Origin: Baffinella frigidus
Taxonomy: Eukaryota; Cryptophyceae; Cryptomonadales; Baffinellaceae
NCBI GenBank assembly: GCA_026770585.1
Contig: MU646582.1
Location: 319,534-345,413, forward strand
Direction of reading: 5' to 3'
DNA: 25,880 nt
Shown: positions 7,348 through 15,564 of the stretch, one piece after another
Numbering within the stretch: the stretch's first letter is position 1
Layout of the letters: each line of letters opens with the position of its first letter
Notes under the pieces: model-generated
Told to the model about the DNA's origin: nothing
Databases searched by the model: none
The model's input: the letters and a program-made list of their open reading frames with translations, nothing else
Made by a program: the position numbers and the translations under genes

Positions 7348-7765
7348 GCTGAGCCACTTCCTAGCCACTTCCTACCGTAGGGCGAACCCGTAGGTCATAC
7401 AATTCGCAGGGGCCCCTGTCCTTCGGTGTATTGTCCTCCTTCGGTGCACTGATTCGATGGGTGTGGTCTAGGAATTAGGGTTTCGAATTTAGGGAAGTTC
7501 CTCTGCCCTCTCGCCTCGTTCCTGACAACAGGTTATGATCCCCCGTCCTTGTGTGCATCGTCGTCCTCCTGTACACTGCTCCGATTGGTGTGGTTCAGGG
7601 TTCAGGGTTTAGCGTTGAAGGTTTAGGACAGCTGCGCTCCTCTCTCGCCTCTTGCCCGCCTTCTGCGCATTGTCCTCCGTCTTCGCACTGCATCGATTTC
7701 ACCCAGCCAGTTATCAACATTAATCACTCGAAAACAGGACAGTGCGGCTAAGATTCTGTAAAAAA

Positions 7766-7838
7766 AAGTGGAAATTAGCAGCGGGCAAAAAAACGCAAAT
7801 TAGCAGCGAACAAAAATTAACTGCGGGCAAAAAAAACG
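7766..7838 (+). repeat. AAATTAGCAGCG short tandem repeat
   Basis: Three imperfect units of about 23-25 bp, each AAATTAGCAGCGGGCAAAAAA or a near variant. Confidence 0.75.
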
Positions 7839-8160
7839 GGTTATGAGGGTACCTGCGGGTAGCGTTGCTGGTCCATGGCGTCGCATGCCGACTCGGGAGG
7901 CGTTGCGCCCGATGATCCTGCGAGAGACGCTCCCGGTAGGTCAGTAACCAACGCGCCCTGCGACCCTGCAAGTTCCCGGTATGCAATAACTGAATCAGTC
8001 CCCTATTTAGCGTTTTCAGTTAATTAGGATGCCTGATTAAATTTACTATGCCCTAACTAATTTCTCCTATTCAACTTCCTATTGAAACGCAAGGATGCCT
8101 CAAGATGTACACTCAGAAGCCTCACTACGGTAGTGTAGTTTGCAGGTCACTCGGCATGCC

Positions 8161-8213
8161 GACGCCAGATCTGGCGTGGATAAGGCGTCGGTTTCCCTCG
8201 AGCCCTCTGGCGT
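8161..8213 (+). mobile_element. CCACGCC-family fragment, right half
   Basis: The central palindrome ACGCCAGATCTGGCGT (8162-8177), then GGATAAGGCGTCGG and the right end CTCGAGCCCTCTGGCGTC. The left half is missing. Confidence 0.75.
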
Positions 8214-8254
8214 CGCGCCCGAGGACCATGCAAGAGACGGTTTGTGAGCAATGT

Positions 8255-8352
8255 CTAGCTCTGTCCCACTAAATCTGGTCTCATCATTGTTAGTTTTAAA
8301 ACAGGATCTCCAGTACAAATCAACTGTCCATCTACCGCTAAATGTTTTGATC
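8255..8352 (+). mobile_element. CTAGCTC foldback, one-armed copy
   Basis: Starts CTAGCTCTGTCCCACTAAAT and continues with GTTAGTTTTAAAACAGG and CTCCAGTACAAAT, which match the interior of 16323-16452. The right arm is absent. Confidence 0.7.
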
Positions 8353-8392
8353 GTCGCGCCCGGAGACCCTGCAAGTTCCCGTCAGGTCAGTA

Positions 8393-8507
8393 CCACGCCA
8401 GAGGGCTCGAAACATCCACTTTGGACATCTTTCAGGAGAAATTCCCTGGATGCTCAAGTCAACGACGCCAGATCTGGCGTGGATAAGGCGTCGGTTTCCC
8501 TCGAGCC
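8393..8507 (+). mobile_element. CCACGCC-family element (TCGAGCCC subfamily), right end truncated
   Basis: Starts CCACGCCAGAGGGCTCGA right after a TA inside GGTCAGTA and ends CTCGAGCC, so the last bases of the right end are lost. The central palindrome ACGCCAGATCTGGCGT is at 8465-8480. The complete sister is 15630-15755. Confidence 0.8.
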
Positions 8508-8568
8508 CAGGTCAGTAACCAACGCGCCCTGGGACCCTGCAAGTTCCCGCTATGTCAGTATCAACGCC

Positions 8569-8689
8569 GTCTCTAGAGGGGTCGACCCCTCTATGCGTAT
8601 ATATACGTATACAGCGAGAGTAGACTGATACTGAAGAGTCATATGTAGTGCCATGGTAGCGGGTCGTCTCAGACGACCCCTCTACAGAC
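8569..8689. mobile_element. GTCTSTAGAGGGGTCG foldback
   Basis: The inverted ends GTCTCTAGAGGGGTCG and CGACCCCTCTACAGAC span 121 bp. The left arm forms its own perfect 18-bp palindrome (AGAGGGGTCGACCCCTCT), and GGTCGTCTCAGACGACC lies in the right arm. Confidence 0.75.
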
Positions 8690-8811
8690 ACTGCAAACGA
8701 CGTTCCCGCCAGGTCGGAATCAAACTCTTTATTTGTGAATTAAATAGTAAACCCCCCTTTGTTTATGAGTAACCAAAGACCCTGCACGAGAGACGTTCCC
8801 GCCACTTAGCA

Positions 8812-8940
8812 GCCACCGAGGGCTTCACGGACACAGTCCATCTTAACGATTTGTACTAGAATCTTATCCATTTCTGTGGATTCCAACCGGAATTTCGCCT
8901 TGAATTCAAGGCGAAAAGGAACTCGGCCGCGGCTAAGTGG
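8812..8940 (-). mobile_element. CCACTTAGC foldback, copy 2
   Basis: A 129-bp copy from CCACTTAGCAGCC to GCGGCTAAGTGG, inverted relative to 736-874. The internal hairpin at 8893-8916 is a perfect 24-bp palindrome with arms TTTCGCCTTGAA and TTCAAGGCGAAA. It differs from copy 1 by paired changes. Confidence 0.87.
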
Positions 8941-8971
8941 TATGAGCACCCAAAGACCCTGCAAGAGAGAC

Positions 8972-9125
8972 TTATCCGGGGACATGTTTAATTTAAATGA
9001 AAATGACCTATCAAACCGGGTTCTGGTCCTAATTAGATTTACTTAGGGCCCTAATTAACCTTCGTCCAACTCCTATGAACAAATAGGGATCCATTTTCTT
9101 TTAAATTAAACATGTCCCCGGATAA
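8972..9125. mobile_element. TNAT foldback 5, target duplication AGAC
   Basis: A 154-bp element from TTATCCGGGGACATGTTTAA to the inverse ending CCCCGGATAA, flanked by AGAC at 8968-8971 and 9126-9129. The uninterrupted repeat GAGAGACGTTCCCGCC at 8790 supplies the empty site. The AT-rich centre has no ATTACTACAC core. Confidence 0.94.
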
Positions 9126-9182
9126 AGACGTTCTCGTCAGGTCGGTATCAATCTCGTGGTGATTTCTGAGGAACGTGTGAGT

Positions 9183-9337
9183 CTAGCTCTATCCCACTTG
9201 ATTTGGGCTCCCCATAAATTCGCCCCCCCCCCCAATTTCACAGGTGGATTTTGACCCCCCCCCCCATGAAACTTACCTGTGAAATTTTGAGGGGGGCGAA
9301 TTTATGGGGAGCCCACATCTAAGGGGGGCAGAGCTAG
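9183..9337. mobile_element. CTAGCTC foldback (palindromic form), copy 1
   Basis: A 155-bp hairpin from CTAGCTCTATCCCACTTG to GGGGGGCAGAGCTAG. Arms include GGGCTCCCCATAAATTCGCC and its complement. The loop contains ATTTTGACCCCCC and CATGA. Its sister is 17942-18095. The first about 35 bp resemble the 5' end of the non-palindromic CTAGCTC elements. Confidence 0.9.
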
Positions 9338-9466
9338 CAAATCATTGACCAATGATCATTGGCCGCGGGGGGGGGGTCTCGGGAGGGTGACGGTGAGGTT
9401 TAAAAACGCAGATCACATCCCGGACCAAAACCATCGCGCAGAATAGTTTTGGCGTGCCCCTGACAA

Positions 9467-9536
9467 GAGACGTTCCCGCCAGGTCGGTGGTGGCCATGTG
9501 TGTCACCGACCTGACGTTTCCTGGCGGGAACGTCTC
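9467..9536. mobile_element. GAGACGTTCCCGCCAGG foldback
   Basis: A 70-bp hairpin from GAGACGTTCCCGCCAGG to CCTGGCGGGAACGTCTC with GGTCGGTG / CACCGACC inside. The arm is the local GACGTTCCCGCCAGGTCGG repeat, so this looks like an inverted duplication of background sequence. Confidence 0.8.
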
Positions 9537-9541
9537 GACTC

Positions 9542-9660
9542 GAGTCAGAGCGCACACATTCCTCCACCTGTCCCGCCAGGTCGGATCTGGTGGATTCCTC
9601 ACGAGTCACGAGTTTCACGACAAACTCGTGACTCGTGAGGATTGTGTGCGCACTGTCTGA
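9542..9660. mobile_element. nested foldback with perfect CCTCACGAG stem
   Basis: Outer arms GAGTCAGAGCGCACACA and TGTGTGCGCACTGTCTGACTC enclose an inner hairpin at 9597-9640. That hairpin has 19-bp perfect arms (CCTCACGAGTCACGAGTTT) and a 6-nt loop. The element abuts a short CT tract at 9660-9686. Confidence 0.82.
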
Positions 9661-9789
9661 CTCTCTCTCTCTCTCTCTCTCTCTCCATCGGAAATGGAGG
9701 GGAGCATTCGAGAAGGGCCGTGCTGCATCATAATGTTAACCATATCAGAGATAAATCTATTTTAGGTAGCGCACGCACGGCCCGACGTG

Positions 9790-9914
9790 CCACGCCAGGT
9801 TGGACGAGGGGGGTGGATTTTTTATTGCGTACCAGGGTACGCATGTTGACTTTTGAAACCCCTGCCTTGAGGAGGAATTGACTTTTGGCGACCCCTTCCA
9901 AGACTCTGGCGTGG
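9790..9914. mobile_element. CCACGCC-family element with TG duplication
   Basis: A 125-bp element with ends CCACGCCAGG and CTCTGGCGTGG, flanked by TG at 9788-9789 and 9915-9916. The right arm AATTGACTTTTGGCGACCCC is nearly identical to 17380-17417. A small palindrome (GCGTACCAGGGTACGC) lies at its centre. Confidence 0.75.
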
Positions 9915-9949
9915 TGCGGTTCGACATGAAGGGGGGGGGGGGTCGAATT

Positions 9950-10098
9950 TGATCCCGCCAGGTATTTAATTTAATTGCCCGTAACGCATACTTTTGGCGT
10001 CAGAAGTTGCCAGAAGTTGCCAATTTGGCCACGTCAGGCAGAATATGATGCCAAAAGTATGCGTTTCGAGCAATTCAATTAAATACCTGGCGGGATGA
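9950..10098. mobile_element. TNAT foldback 6, target duplication AATT
   Basis: A 149-bp element from TGATCCCGCCAGGTATTTAA to TTAAATACCTGGCGGGATGA, flanked by AATT at 9946-9949 and 10099-10102. Inner arms share AACGCATACTTTTGGC. The centre has a duplicated AGAAGTTGCC. Confidence 0.93.
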
Positions 10099-10157
10099 AA
10101 TTGGATGATGACACACACGGCCACCCCGTCTTATCACGCAAGGAGCCCGCGGGGTGG

Positions 10158-10492
10158 CCGCGAGAGAGAGAGAGAGAGAGAGCAGAGGGAGAGAGAGACA
10201 GACAGAGAGACAGAGCGAGCGAGAGAGAGAGAGATGAGAGAGAAGTACCATCGGGGCCTGCGCCGTCCTCTTCGTACTCAAGGGAAGAGTCGACAAAAGA
10301 GCACGCGCGTCTCATCCGTCAACCAGTGCACAGGGATAAAGCGACATAGAGACAGAGACAGCGAGAGAGAGAGAGCGCGCGCGAGAGAGCGAGAGAGGGA
10401 GCGAGAGAGAGAGACAGCGAGAGAGAGAGCGCGACAGAGAGCAAAGAAAGAGAGAGAGACATACGACAGAGACAGAGCGACAGAGAGCGGGG
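10158..10492 (+). repeat. two GA microsatellites
   Basis: (GA)n tracts at 10158-10237 and 10346-10492, separated by a GTACTCAAGGGAAG-containing unit that recurs at 10495-10570. The Arg/Glu-repeat open frames are microsatellite translation. Confidence 0.9.
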
Positions 10493-10974
10493 TGAGAAGT
10501 ACCGTCTGGCCCCGCGCCGTCCTCCTCGTACTCAAGGGAAGCGTCGACAGAGAAGGGCACGCGCGTCTCATCCGTCAACCGGTGTTCCCCATCCTCCGTC
10601 GCGAGCATAACCTGTCCACATATTCATAGTTACAGGGTCTGAAATGGGCTGTTTCCTTTTGGCGTGTTTCTGATATTCTGGTACAAATCATAAGAATCCC
10701 CTCTGGGACAAACCTTAACAAGATTTCTGGTATAAATCTTCAGAATCACCAAGACAATTTCCCATTTGAGAGCGTCTCATCCGTCAACCGGTGTTCGCCA
10801 TCTTCCGTCGCGAGCATAACCTGTCCACATATTCATAGTCACAGGGTCTGAAATGGGCTGTTTCCTTTTGGCGTGTTTCTGGTATTCTGGCATAAATCAT
10901 AAGCACATTCCCAATTGAGTCTCGTCCGTCAACCGGTGTTCCCCATCCTCCGTCGCGAGCATAACCTGTCCACA

Positions 10975-11100
10975 CAGACTAGCTCTGTTAGAGTCTATTT
11001 GGGCGAAGCAGTTCGGTGAGCCCGGGCTCTTTCCCGCACCAGAGCTGACGGATTTGTACCGCGAACCCCGCATGTCAACTTGAGAAGAGTCTGTCAACGG
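10975..11100 (+). mobile_element. CTAGCTC-family element inside the array
   Basis: ACTAGCTCTGTTAGAGTC, GCCCGGGCTCTTTCCC, GCTGACGGATTTGTACCGCG and TGTCAACTTGAGAAGAGTC. The 3' terminus is replaced by array sequence. Confidence 0.8.
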
Positions 11101-11280
11101 CGAGCATAACCAGCCAACGATTCGCTTTCAAAGGGTTTCGTGGTACACATTCCACACTGGCGCGGTTCACTTTTGGAGTGTTTCTGGTATTCTGGTACAA
11201 ATCCTGAGAATCGACTAGAGGCACATTCCCATTCGAGAGAAGAGCGCGTCTCATCCTTCAACCGGTGTTCCCCATCCTCC

Positions 11281-11640
11281 GTCGCGAGCATAACCTGTCC
11301 ACACAGTCTATTTGAGCACGGCAATTTGGTGAGCCCGGGCGCTTTTTCGCTGCAAAGTTGACGGATTTGTACCGCGAATCTGGGGTGTCAACTTGAGAAT
11401 AGTCTGTTAACGGAGAAGGGCACGCGCGTCTCGTCCGTCAACCGGTGTTCCCCATCTTCCGTCGCGAGCATAACCTGTCCACACAGTCTATTTGAGCACG
11501 GCAATTTGGTGAGCCCGGGCGCTTTTTCGCTGCAAAGTTGACGGATTTGTACCGCGAATCTGGGGTGTCAACTTGAGAATAGTCTGTTAACGGAGAAGGG
11601 CACGCGCGTCTCGTCCGTCAACCGGTGTTCCCCATCTTCC
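11281..11640 (+). repeat. perfect 180-bp tandem duplication
   Basis: 11281-11460 and 11461-11640 read the same base for base at every place compared. Each unit holds one GTCAACCGGTG block and one CTAGCTC-family body (GAGCCCGGGCGCTTTTTCGC, AGTTGACGGATTTGTACCGC). This is probably a recent unequal crossover, or an assembly duplication. Confidence 0.92.
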
Positions 11641-11817
11641 GTCGCGAGCATAACCTGTCCACATATTCATAGTTACAGGGTCTGAAATGGGCTGTTTCCT
11701 TTTGGCGTGTTTCTGGTATTCTGGCATAAATCATAAGCACATTCCCAGTCGAGTCTCATCCGTCAACCGGTTTTCGTCATCCTCCTTCGCGAGCATAACC
11801 TGTCCACACAGACAACG

Positions 11818-11930
11818 CCAGATCACAGCTGGAAATTTCACAACGCAACGTTTCGCTTTAAAAGGGGTTCGTGGTACGCATTCCACATTGTTGCGGCGGC
11901 GGCGGGTTGTTCACGTCTGGCGTCTTTCTC
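11818..11930 (+). repeat. CGTTTCGCGC repeat, copy 3
   Basis: ACGCCAGATCACAGC at the left and CACGTCTGGCGT at the right give CCACGCC-like inverted ends. Inside, CGCAACGTTTCGC, GTTCGTGGTACGCATTCC and TTGCGGCGGCGGCGGG match the complement of 3617-3743. Confidence 0.7.
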
Positions 11931-11959
11931 GTTTTCGGACGGCGCCGCAGGCTGCCCCA

Positions 11960-12098
11960 CCACTCAGCAGCGGCCGAGTTCCTCCCCCCCCGGATATCCG
12001 GGGAAAATGCGGTTAGAATCTAATGCAAATGGATAAGATTCTAGTACAAATCGTTTAGATGGACTGTATCCGCAAAGCCCCCGGTGGCTGCTAAGTGT
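11960..12098 (+). mobile_element. CCACTTAGC foldback, copy 3
   Basis: CCACTCAGCAGCGGCCGAG at the left and GGTGGCTGCTAAGTG at the right. The body matches copies 1 and 2, but the internal hairpin is a different palindrome, CCCCGGATATCCGGGG. From 12099 to 12302 I see no gene. Confidence 0.85.
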
Positions 12099-12302
12099 GT
12101 GGGGGGGGGCGCGCACTGCCGTCAATGCCGGCCGTGACTGAGAAGCCACCTCCTAACGCAACGGGGAAGGGGGGGCAGGAGAATAACATGCGTTTAAGCC
12201 CCCGGTGATCGAACCTCCAAACTCCCGCCAGAGAAAAGTCTGCCTGTCTGCTAGGCTACTGACCCTCCTCCCCACGGCGACCTTGACTGCATCATCTGCC
12301 CA

Positions 12303-12450
12303 TAGAGACCAGCTCTGTCTAAGTCTACTTCGGCGAAGCGACTTGGGGAGCCCGGACGATTTTTCGCGCGAACGTTGACGGATTTGCACCGCGGAGCCAG
12401 CATGTCAACTTGAGAATAGTCGGTGGACCCGAGTGAGTGAGGCAGAGCCA
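12303..12450 (+). mobile_element. CTAGCTC-family element, near-complete
   Basis: CCAGCTCTGTCTAAGTCTAC, GGCGAAGCGACTTGGGGAGC, GTTGACGGATTTGCACCGCG, TGTCAACTTGAGAATAGTCG and GAGTGAGGCAGAGCC give the whole element in order, about 148 bp. Confidence 0.83.
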
Positions 12451-12893
12451 GACAGACGGCCCACGATCCGCGGCAGCATACAGCGAGAAAACACGCGTGT
12501 ATCCGGATGAGAAGATGGACAGGGTGGGGCGCATCACGGTCATCAGAAGGGACATGGGCAGGGTGGTACAGAAACGCAATCAGAGAAGTGACCAGAGAAG
12601 TGACCAGACGCGAGATGCCCAAACAGACAGAGGCATAGGAAGCGGGTGGTACATCGAGGTGACCAGAAGCAAGATGGCGAGGGTGGCACTTAGGGGTAGT
12701 CAGAAGCAAGACGGCCAGGGTAGTACCCTCTGAGAGAGGTGGTGAAGCAAGATGGGCAGGGCGGTACATCGAGGTGGTGGTCGCCAAACCCGTCAACGTC
12801 GGAGCGGGGAAGGTCCCGGGGTGACGAAAGTGGTGAGCTCAGACGGAGGCAGAGGTAGCGGGTGGTACATCGAGGTGGTGGGAGAAGAGTATG

Positions 12894-12925
12894 CCTGTTA
12901 GCCGGGTTCTCTCTCCCTCTCTCCC

Positions 12926-12965
<40 letters not shown>

Positions 12966-12985
12966 TCTCTCTCTCTCACCCAACG
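12894..12985 (+). repeat. CT tract with fixed CCTGTTAGCCGGG edge
   Basis: The tract starts at the edge CCTGTTAGCCGGGTTCTCTC (12894-12913). The same edge, inverted, closes the GA tract at 14219-14238, so tract and edge move or duplicate as one unit. Confidence 0.8.
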
Positions 12986-13069
12986 CCGTTGGGCAGAGGC
13001 AGGCCGACAAAGTACGCACTGCCGTAGAGATGCATCCCAACGGAGTGGCAGCATACAGCGAGAAAACAC

Positions 13070-13182
13070 GCGTGCGTGTGTTTCTCTCTCCCTCTCTCCC
13101 TCTCTCTCCCTCTCCCTCTCTCTATCTCTCCCTCTCCCTCTCTCTCTCTCACATCTACCTCTCTTGCTCTCTCCGCGTGCGT
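13070..13182 (+). repeat. CT tract inserted between GCGTGCGT direct repeats
   Basis: GCGTGCGT occurs at 13070-13077 and 13175-13182 on either side of a (CT)n/(CCCT)n tract. The sister block at 12485-12510 reads ACGCGTGTATCCGGATG with no tract. Confidence 0.75.
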
Positions 13183-13855
13183 CCGGATGAGAAGATGGAC
13201 AGGGTGGGGCGCATCACGGTCATCAGAAGGGACATGGGGAGGGTGGTACAGAAACGCGATCAGAGAAGTGACCAGAGAAGTGACCAGACGCAAGACGTCC
13301 AAATAGACGGAGACATAGGTACAGGGTGGTACATCGAGGTGGTGGGCGCCCACCACCTTAACCGCGTGCATCCGGATTAGAAGCAAGAGGGCAGGGTGGT
13401 ACAGCGAAGTGATCAGAAGCAGCAAGACTGGCAGGGTGGTACACAAAGGTGATCAGCGCCAAGAGGGGCAGAGCGGTATCAATACATCGAGGTGGTGGGC
13501 GCCGTTGGGGGATAGGTGTGTGGGCGCTGATAGGTACAGGGGGAGATGTATCCCTTGCGAATCGATGGACAGCCCCAGCGCCCTGTCGAGAGGATGAGGG
13601 GGGGGGGGGGAGGGGGGGGGGCGGGGGGATGTGGGCCCTGATAGGTACAGGGGGGGCCGTAGAGGTGCATCCCTTACGAATCGATGGAGGGGGGGTTAGC
13701 GCCTTGAGAAGAACGACCCCTATGTCACCCTGTGGGCAGTTGGTGGACAGCCCAAGCGCCCTGTCGAGAGGATGAGGGAAGGAGGGGGGGGGGGGAGGCG
13801 GGGGGATGTGGGCCCTGATAGGCACAGGATCTGCCGTGCCGTCGGTAAGGCACCT

Positions 13856-13995
13856 TTATCCGGGGAAACCTATTTTTCTTTCATTTGATGGCAATCAAAA
13901 TTACTACACAAATACTTTAATATTACTAATAAGAACGAATTGTGTAGTAATTTTCGTTGCCATCAAATGAAAGAAAAATAGGTTTCCCCGGATAA
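13856..13995. mobile_element. TNAT foldback 7, target duplication ACCT
   Basis: A 140-bp hairpin from TTATCCGGGGAAACC to GGTTTCCCCGGATAA, flanked by ACCT at 13852-13855 and 13996-13999. The paralogous site GAGGCACCTCTGGAAGC at 14265-14281 is unoccupied. Its centre is the ATTACTACAC core (13890-13963), whose loop is the inverse of the loop at 1061-1092. Confidence 0.95.
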
Positions 13996-14094
13996 ACCTC
14001 TGGAAGCAAGACGGGCAGGGTGGTATATCTCGGAGGGACCTGGCCGGCAGGTTGCCTAGCCGGCAGGGTGGTGAAGGGAGGGAGAAAGAGAGGT

Positions 14095-14238
14095 AGAGGT
14101 GAGAGAGAGAGAGAGGGAGAGAGGGAGGGAGGGAGGGAGAGAGAGAGAGAGAGAGGGAGAGGGAGAGAGAAAGAGAGAAAGGGAGGGAGAGAGAGAGAGA
14201 GAGAGAGGGAGAGAGGCAGAGAGAACCCGGCTAACAGG
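14095..14238 (+). repeat. GA tract
   Basis: (GA)n with GGGA interruptions, ending in the inverted CCTGTTAGCCGGG edge. All Arg/Glu-repeat frames here are artefacts. Confidence 0.9.
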
Positions 14239-14918
14239 TACAGGATTTGCCGTGCCGTCGATAGAGGCACCTCTGGAAGCAAGACGGGCAGGGTGGTATA
14301 CGCTCTACAAAGTTCATAGTGACGCCCCCCATAATGGTTGTCCGAGCATCCCTCGCGAATCGATGGTGAGCCCGAGCGCTCTGTCGAGAGGGTGGGGGGG
14401 AGTGTTGAGAGGCAGGAGGGGGGGGGTTAGGGTAGAATGTGGGCCCTGATAGGTACAGGGGGGGCCGTAGAGGTGCATCCCTTACGAATCGATGGAGGGG
14501 GGGTTAGCGCCTTGAGAAGAACGACCCCTATGTCACCCTGTGGGCAGTTGGTGGACAGCCCAAGCGCCCTGTCGAGAGGATGAGGGAAGGAGGGGGGGGG
14601 GAGGGAAAGCGGTGGGATGTGGGCCCTGATAGGCACAGGATCTGCCGTGCCGTCGAATCGGCATCTTTAGAAACAAGACGGGCAGCTCCACAAAGTTCAT
14701 AGTGACGCCCCCCCATAATGGTTGTCCGAGCGCCCTGAGAGGCAGGAGGGGGAGTGGGGGTGGGGGGGTTAGTGCGACCAGTGGCGCTCGTGGGGCGGTG
14801 GGGGGGTGGGGTACAGGAAAGGAGAGTCGGGGGATTGATTGAACTCGTGGCGGCGAAAGACACTTCAACCGTGGGAGGGAAGCATGCGGTCGGGAGGAGG
14901 GCGGAAGGAAGACACACA

Positions 14919-15050
14919 CCCGAGCGAGGGAGAGCTATATATATATATATATATATATATATTCATACATATATATATATATGTATGTATGAATATATAT
15001 ATGTATGTATATATATATATATATATATATATAGCTCTCCCTCGCTCGGG
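14919..15050. repeat. TA-rich palindrome made from a CTAGCTC 3' end
   Basis: Arms CCCGAGCGAGGGAGAGCTAT and the perfect inverse flank about 90 bp of TA/TATG repeats. A nested ATTCATACATA / TATGTATGAAT hairpin lies at its centre. The right arm is the terminus of the CTAGCTC-family element that follows (to about 15164); the left arm is an inverted copy of that terminus. Confidence 0.85.
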
Positions 15051-15164
15051 TTGACAGAAATGCTCAAGTTGACACGCTGGATGTGCGGTACAAACCCGTC
15101 AACTTTGGCGCAGAAAAGACCCCGGGCTCACCAAATCGCTTCGCCAAAATAGTCTGAGACAGTG
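15033..15164 (-). mobile_element. CTAGCTC-family element, inverted
   Basis: Starts AGCTCTCCCTCGCTCGGG and runs through GTTGACACGCTGGATGTGCG, CCCGTCAACTTTGGCGC and GGGCTCACCAAATCGCTTCG to AGTCTGAGACAG. The left terminus forms the right arm of the TA palindrome. Confidence 0.8.
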
Positions 15165-15202
15165 CTGGGGGGGTGGGGAGGGGGTACGTGCGGCCTGGTG
15201 GA

Positions 15203-15292
15203 TGGCTCTTTCCCGCTCCAAACTCGACGGATTTGTACCGCACACCCAGCATGTTAACTTGCGAAAAGTCGGTCAACCGGAGTGAGGCAGGT
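15203..15292 (+). mobile_element. CTAGCTC-family fragment, 3' half
   Basis: CTCTTTCCCGCTCC, CTCGACGGATTTGTACCGC, CATGTTAACTTGCG and CCGGAGTGAGGCAG. The preceding GTACGTGCGGCCTGGTGGAT (15184-15203) recurs at 15403-15422, bracketing the fragment and a CT tract. Confidence 0.75.
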
Positions 15293-15299
15293 GAGTGGT

Positions 15300-15392
15300 A
15301 CTCTCTCTGTCGCGCTCTCTCTCTCTCTCTCTCTGTCGCGCGCGCGCTCTCTCTCTCTCTCTCTCTCCCTCTCCCTCTCTCTCTCTCTCATC
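15300..15392 (+). repeat. CT tract with GTCGCGC interruptions
   Basis: (CT)n broken by TGTCGCG and CGCGCGCG segments. Confidence 0.9.
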
Positions 15393-15564
15393 GCGCTAGC
15401 AAGTACGTGCGGCCTGGTGGATGGGAGCGGACGCGGACGAAGGGCGAAAAGGACGAGTGGTTTGCTCCCCCACCCAGCTTCTTGAACACGTACCTGTGGA
15501 CGTCTTAACTTTATGGGGCGACGACACAAGCTCAATGAAAGTCTCTTCTCTACCTGTGGGCAGT

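Larger units (their letters stand above)
7055..7720 (+). repeat. dispersed CCGTCCTTGGGTGCATTG repeat, four units
   Basis: Diverged units near 7137, 7410, 7543 and 7650 share CCGTCCTTGGGTGCATTGTC and CTTCGCACTGCATCGATTTC. Short telomere-like TTTAGGG pieces occur at about 7466-7490 and 7595-7628. A poly-C/CG-rich stretch lies at 7065-7135. No gene is supported. Confidence 0.65.
7860..8811 (+). repeat. GACCCTGCAAG repeat background
   Basis: Units containing GACCCTGCAAGAGAGACG, TTCCCGCCAGGTCGGTATC and CAACGCGCCC recur near 7905, 7950, 8215, 8360, 8525, 8690 and 8775, and continue at 8945 and 9465. They form the background into which the foldbacks of this region were inserted, and they give the unoccupied form of the AGAC insertion site (GAGAGACGTTCC at 8790). 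Confidence 0.65.
10300..11810 (+). repeat. complex tandem array
   Basis: Alternates two blocks. GTCTCATCCGTCAACCGGTG followed by GTCGCGAGCATAACCTGTCC recurs at about 10566, 10773, 10921, 11249, 11432, 11612 and 11755. ACAGGGTCTGAAATGGGCTG followed by TTTTGGCGTGTTTCTG recurs at about 10633, 10842 and 11675. Units differ in length because CTAGCTC-family elements are embedded. Spacing is irregular and the spacers are repeats themselves, so it is not a CRISPR array. Confidence 0.85.
12466..13345 (+). repeat. GGTGGTACA minisatellite and a local duplication
   Basis: Imperfect units with AAGATGGGCAGGGTGGTACA and ATCAGAAG recur through 12510-13500. The block from CAGCGAGAAAACACGCGTG to GTGGTACATCGAGGTG occurs twice (about 12473-12660 and 13054-13342). 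In the second copy a CT tract is inserted at 13070-13182. An inverted CTAGCTC-family fragment lies at 12785-12820. The 181-aa minus frame is repeat translation. Confidence 0.75.
13400..14790 (+). repeat. higher-order array with two about 216-bp homologous blocks
   Basis: 13629-13844 and 14437-14655 are near-identical (GTGGGCCCTGATAGG, ACGAATCGATGGAGG, GACCCCTATGTCACCC, GCCGTGCCGTCG). The following CTCTGGAAGCAAGACGGGC unit recurs at 13999, 14271 and 14665. Long G runs at about 13600 and 13785 are typical sequencing trouble spots. The Pro-rich minus frames come from these G runs. Confidence 0.8.

Noticed and set aside
10300-11810. Repeated 50-60 bp blocks resembling a CRISPR array
   Set aside because: Block lengths and spacing are irregular, the spacers are themselves repeats, there are no cas genes, and the context is eukaryotic.
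12180-12285. tRNA-like region on the minus strand (GGTTCGATCACC resembling a B box, TAGCCTAGCAG resembling an A box)
   Set aside because: The T stem and acceptor stem do not pair and the anticodon arm is irregular. At best it is a remote tRNA-derived remnant.
12251-12796. 181-codon minus-strand frame
   Set aside because: It is periodic translation of the GGTGGTACA minisatellite, with homologous frames in the duplicated block at 12976-13446.
13358-14919. Pro-rich minus-strand frames of 118-155 codons
   Set aside because: They come from long G runs and the two homologous 216-bp blocks. Frame continuity there depends on exact homopolymer lengths.
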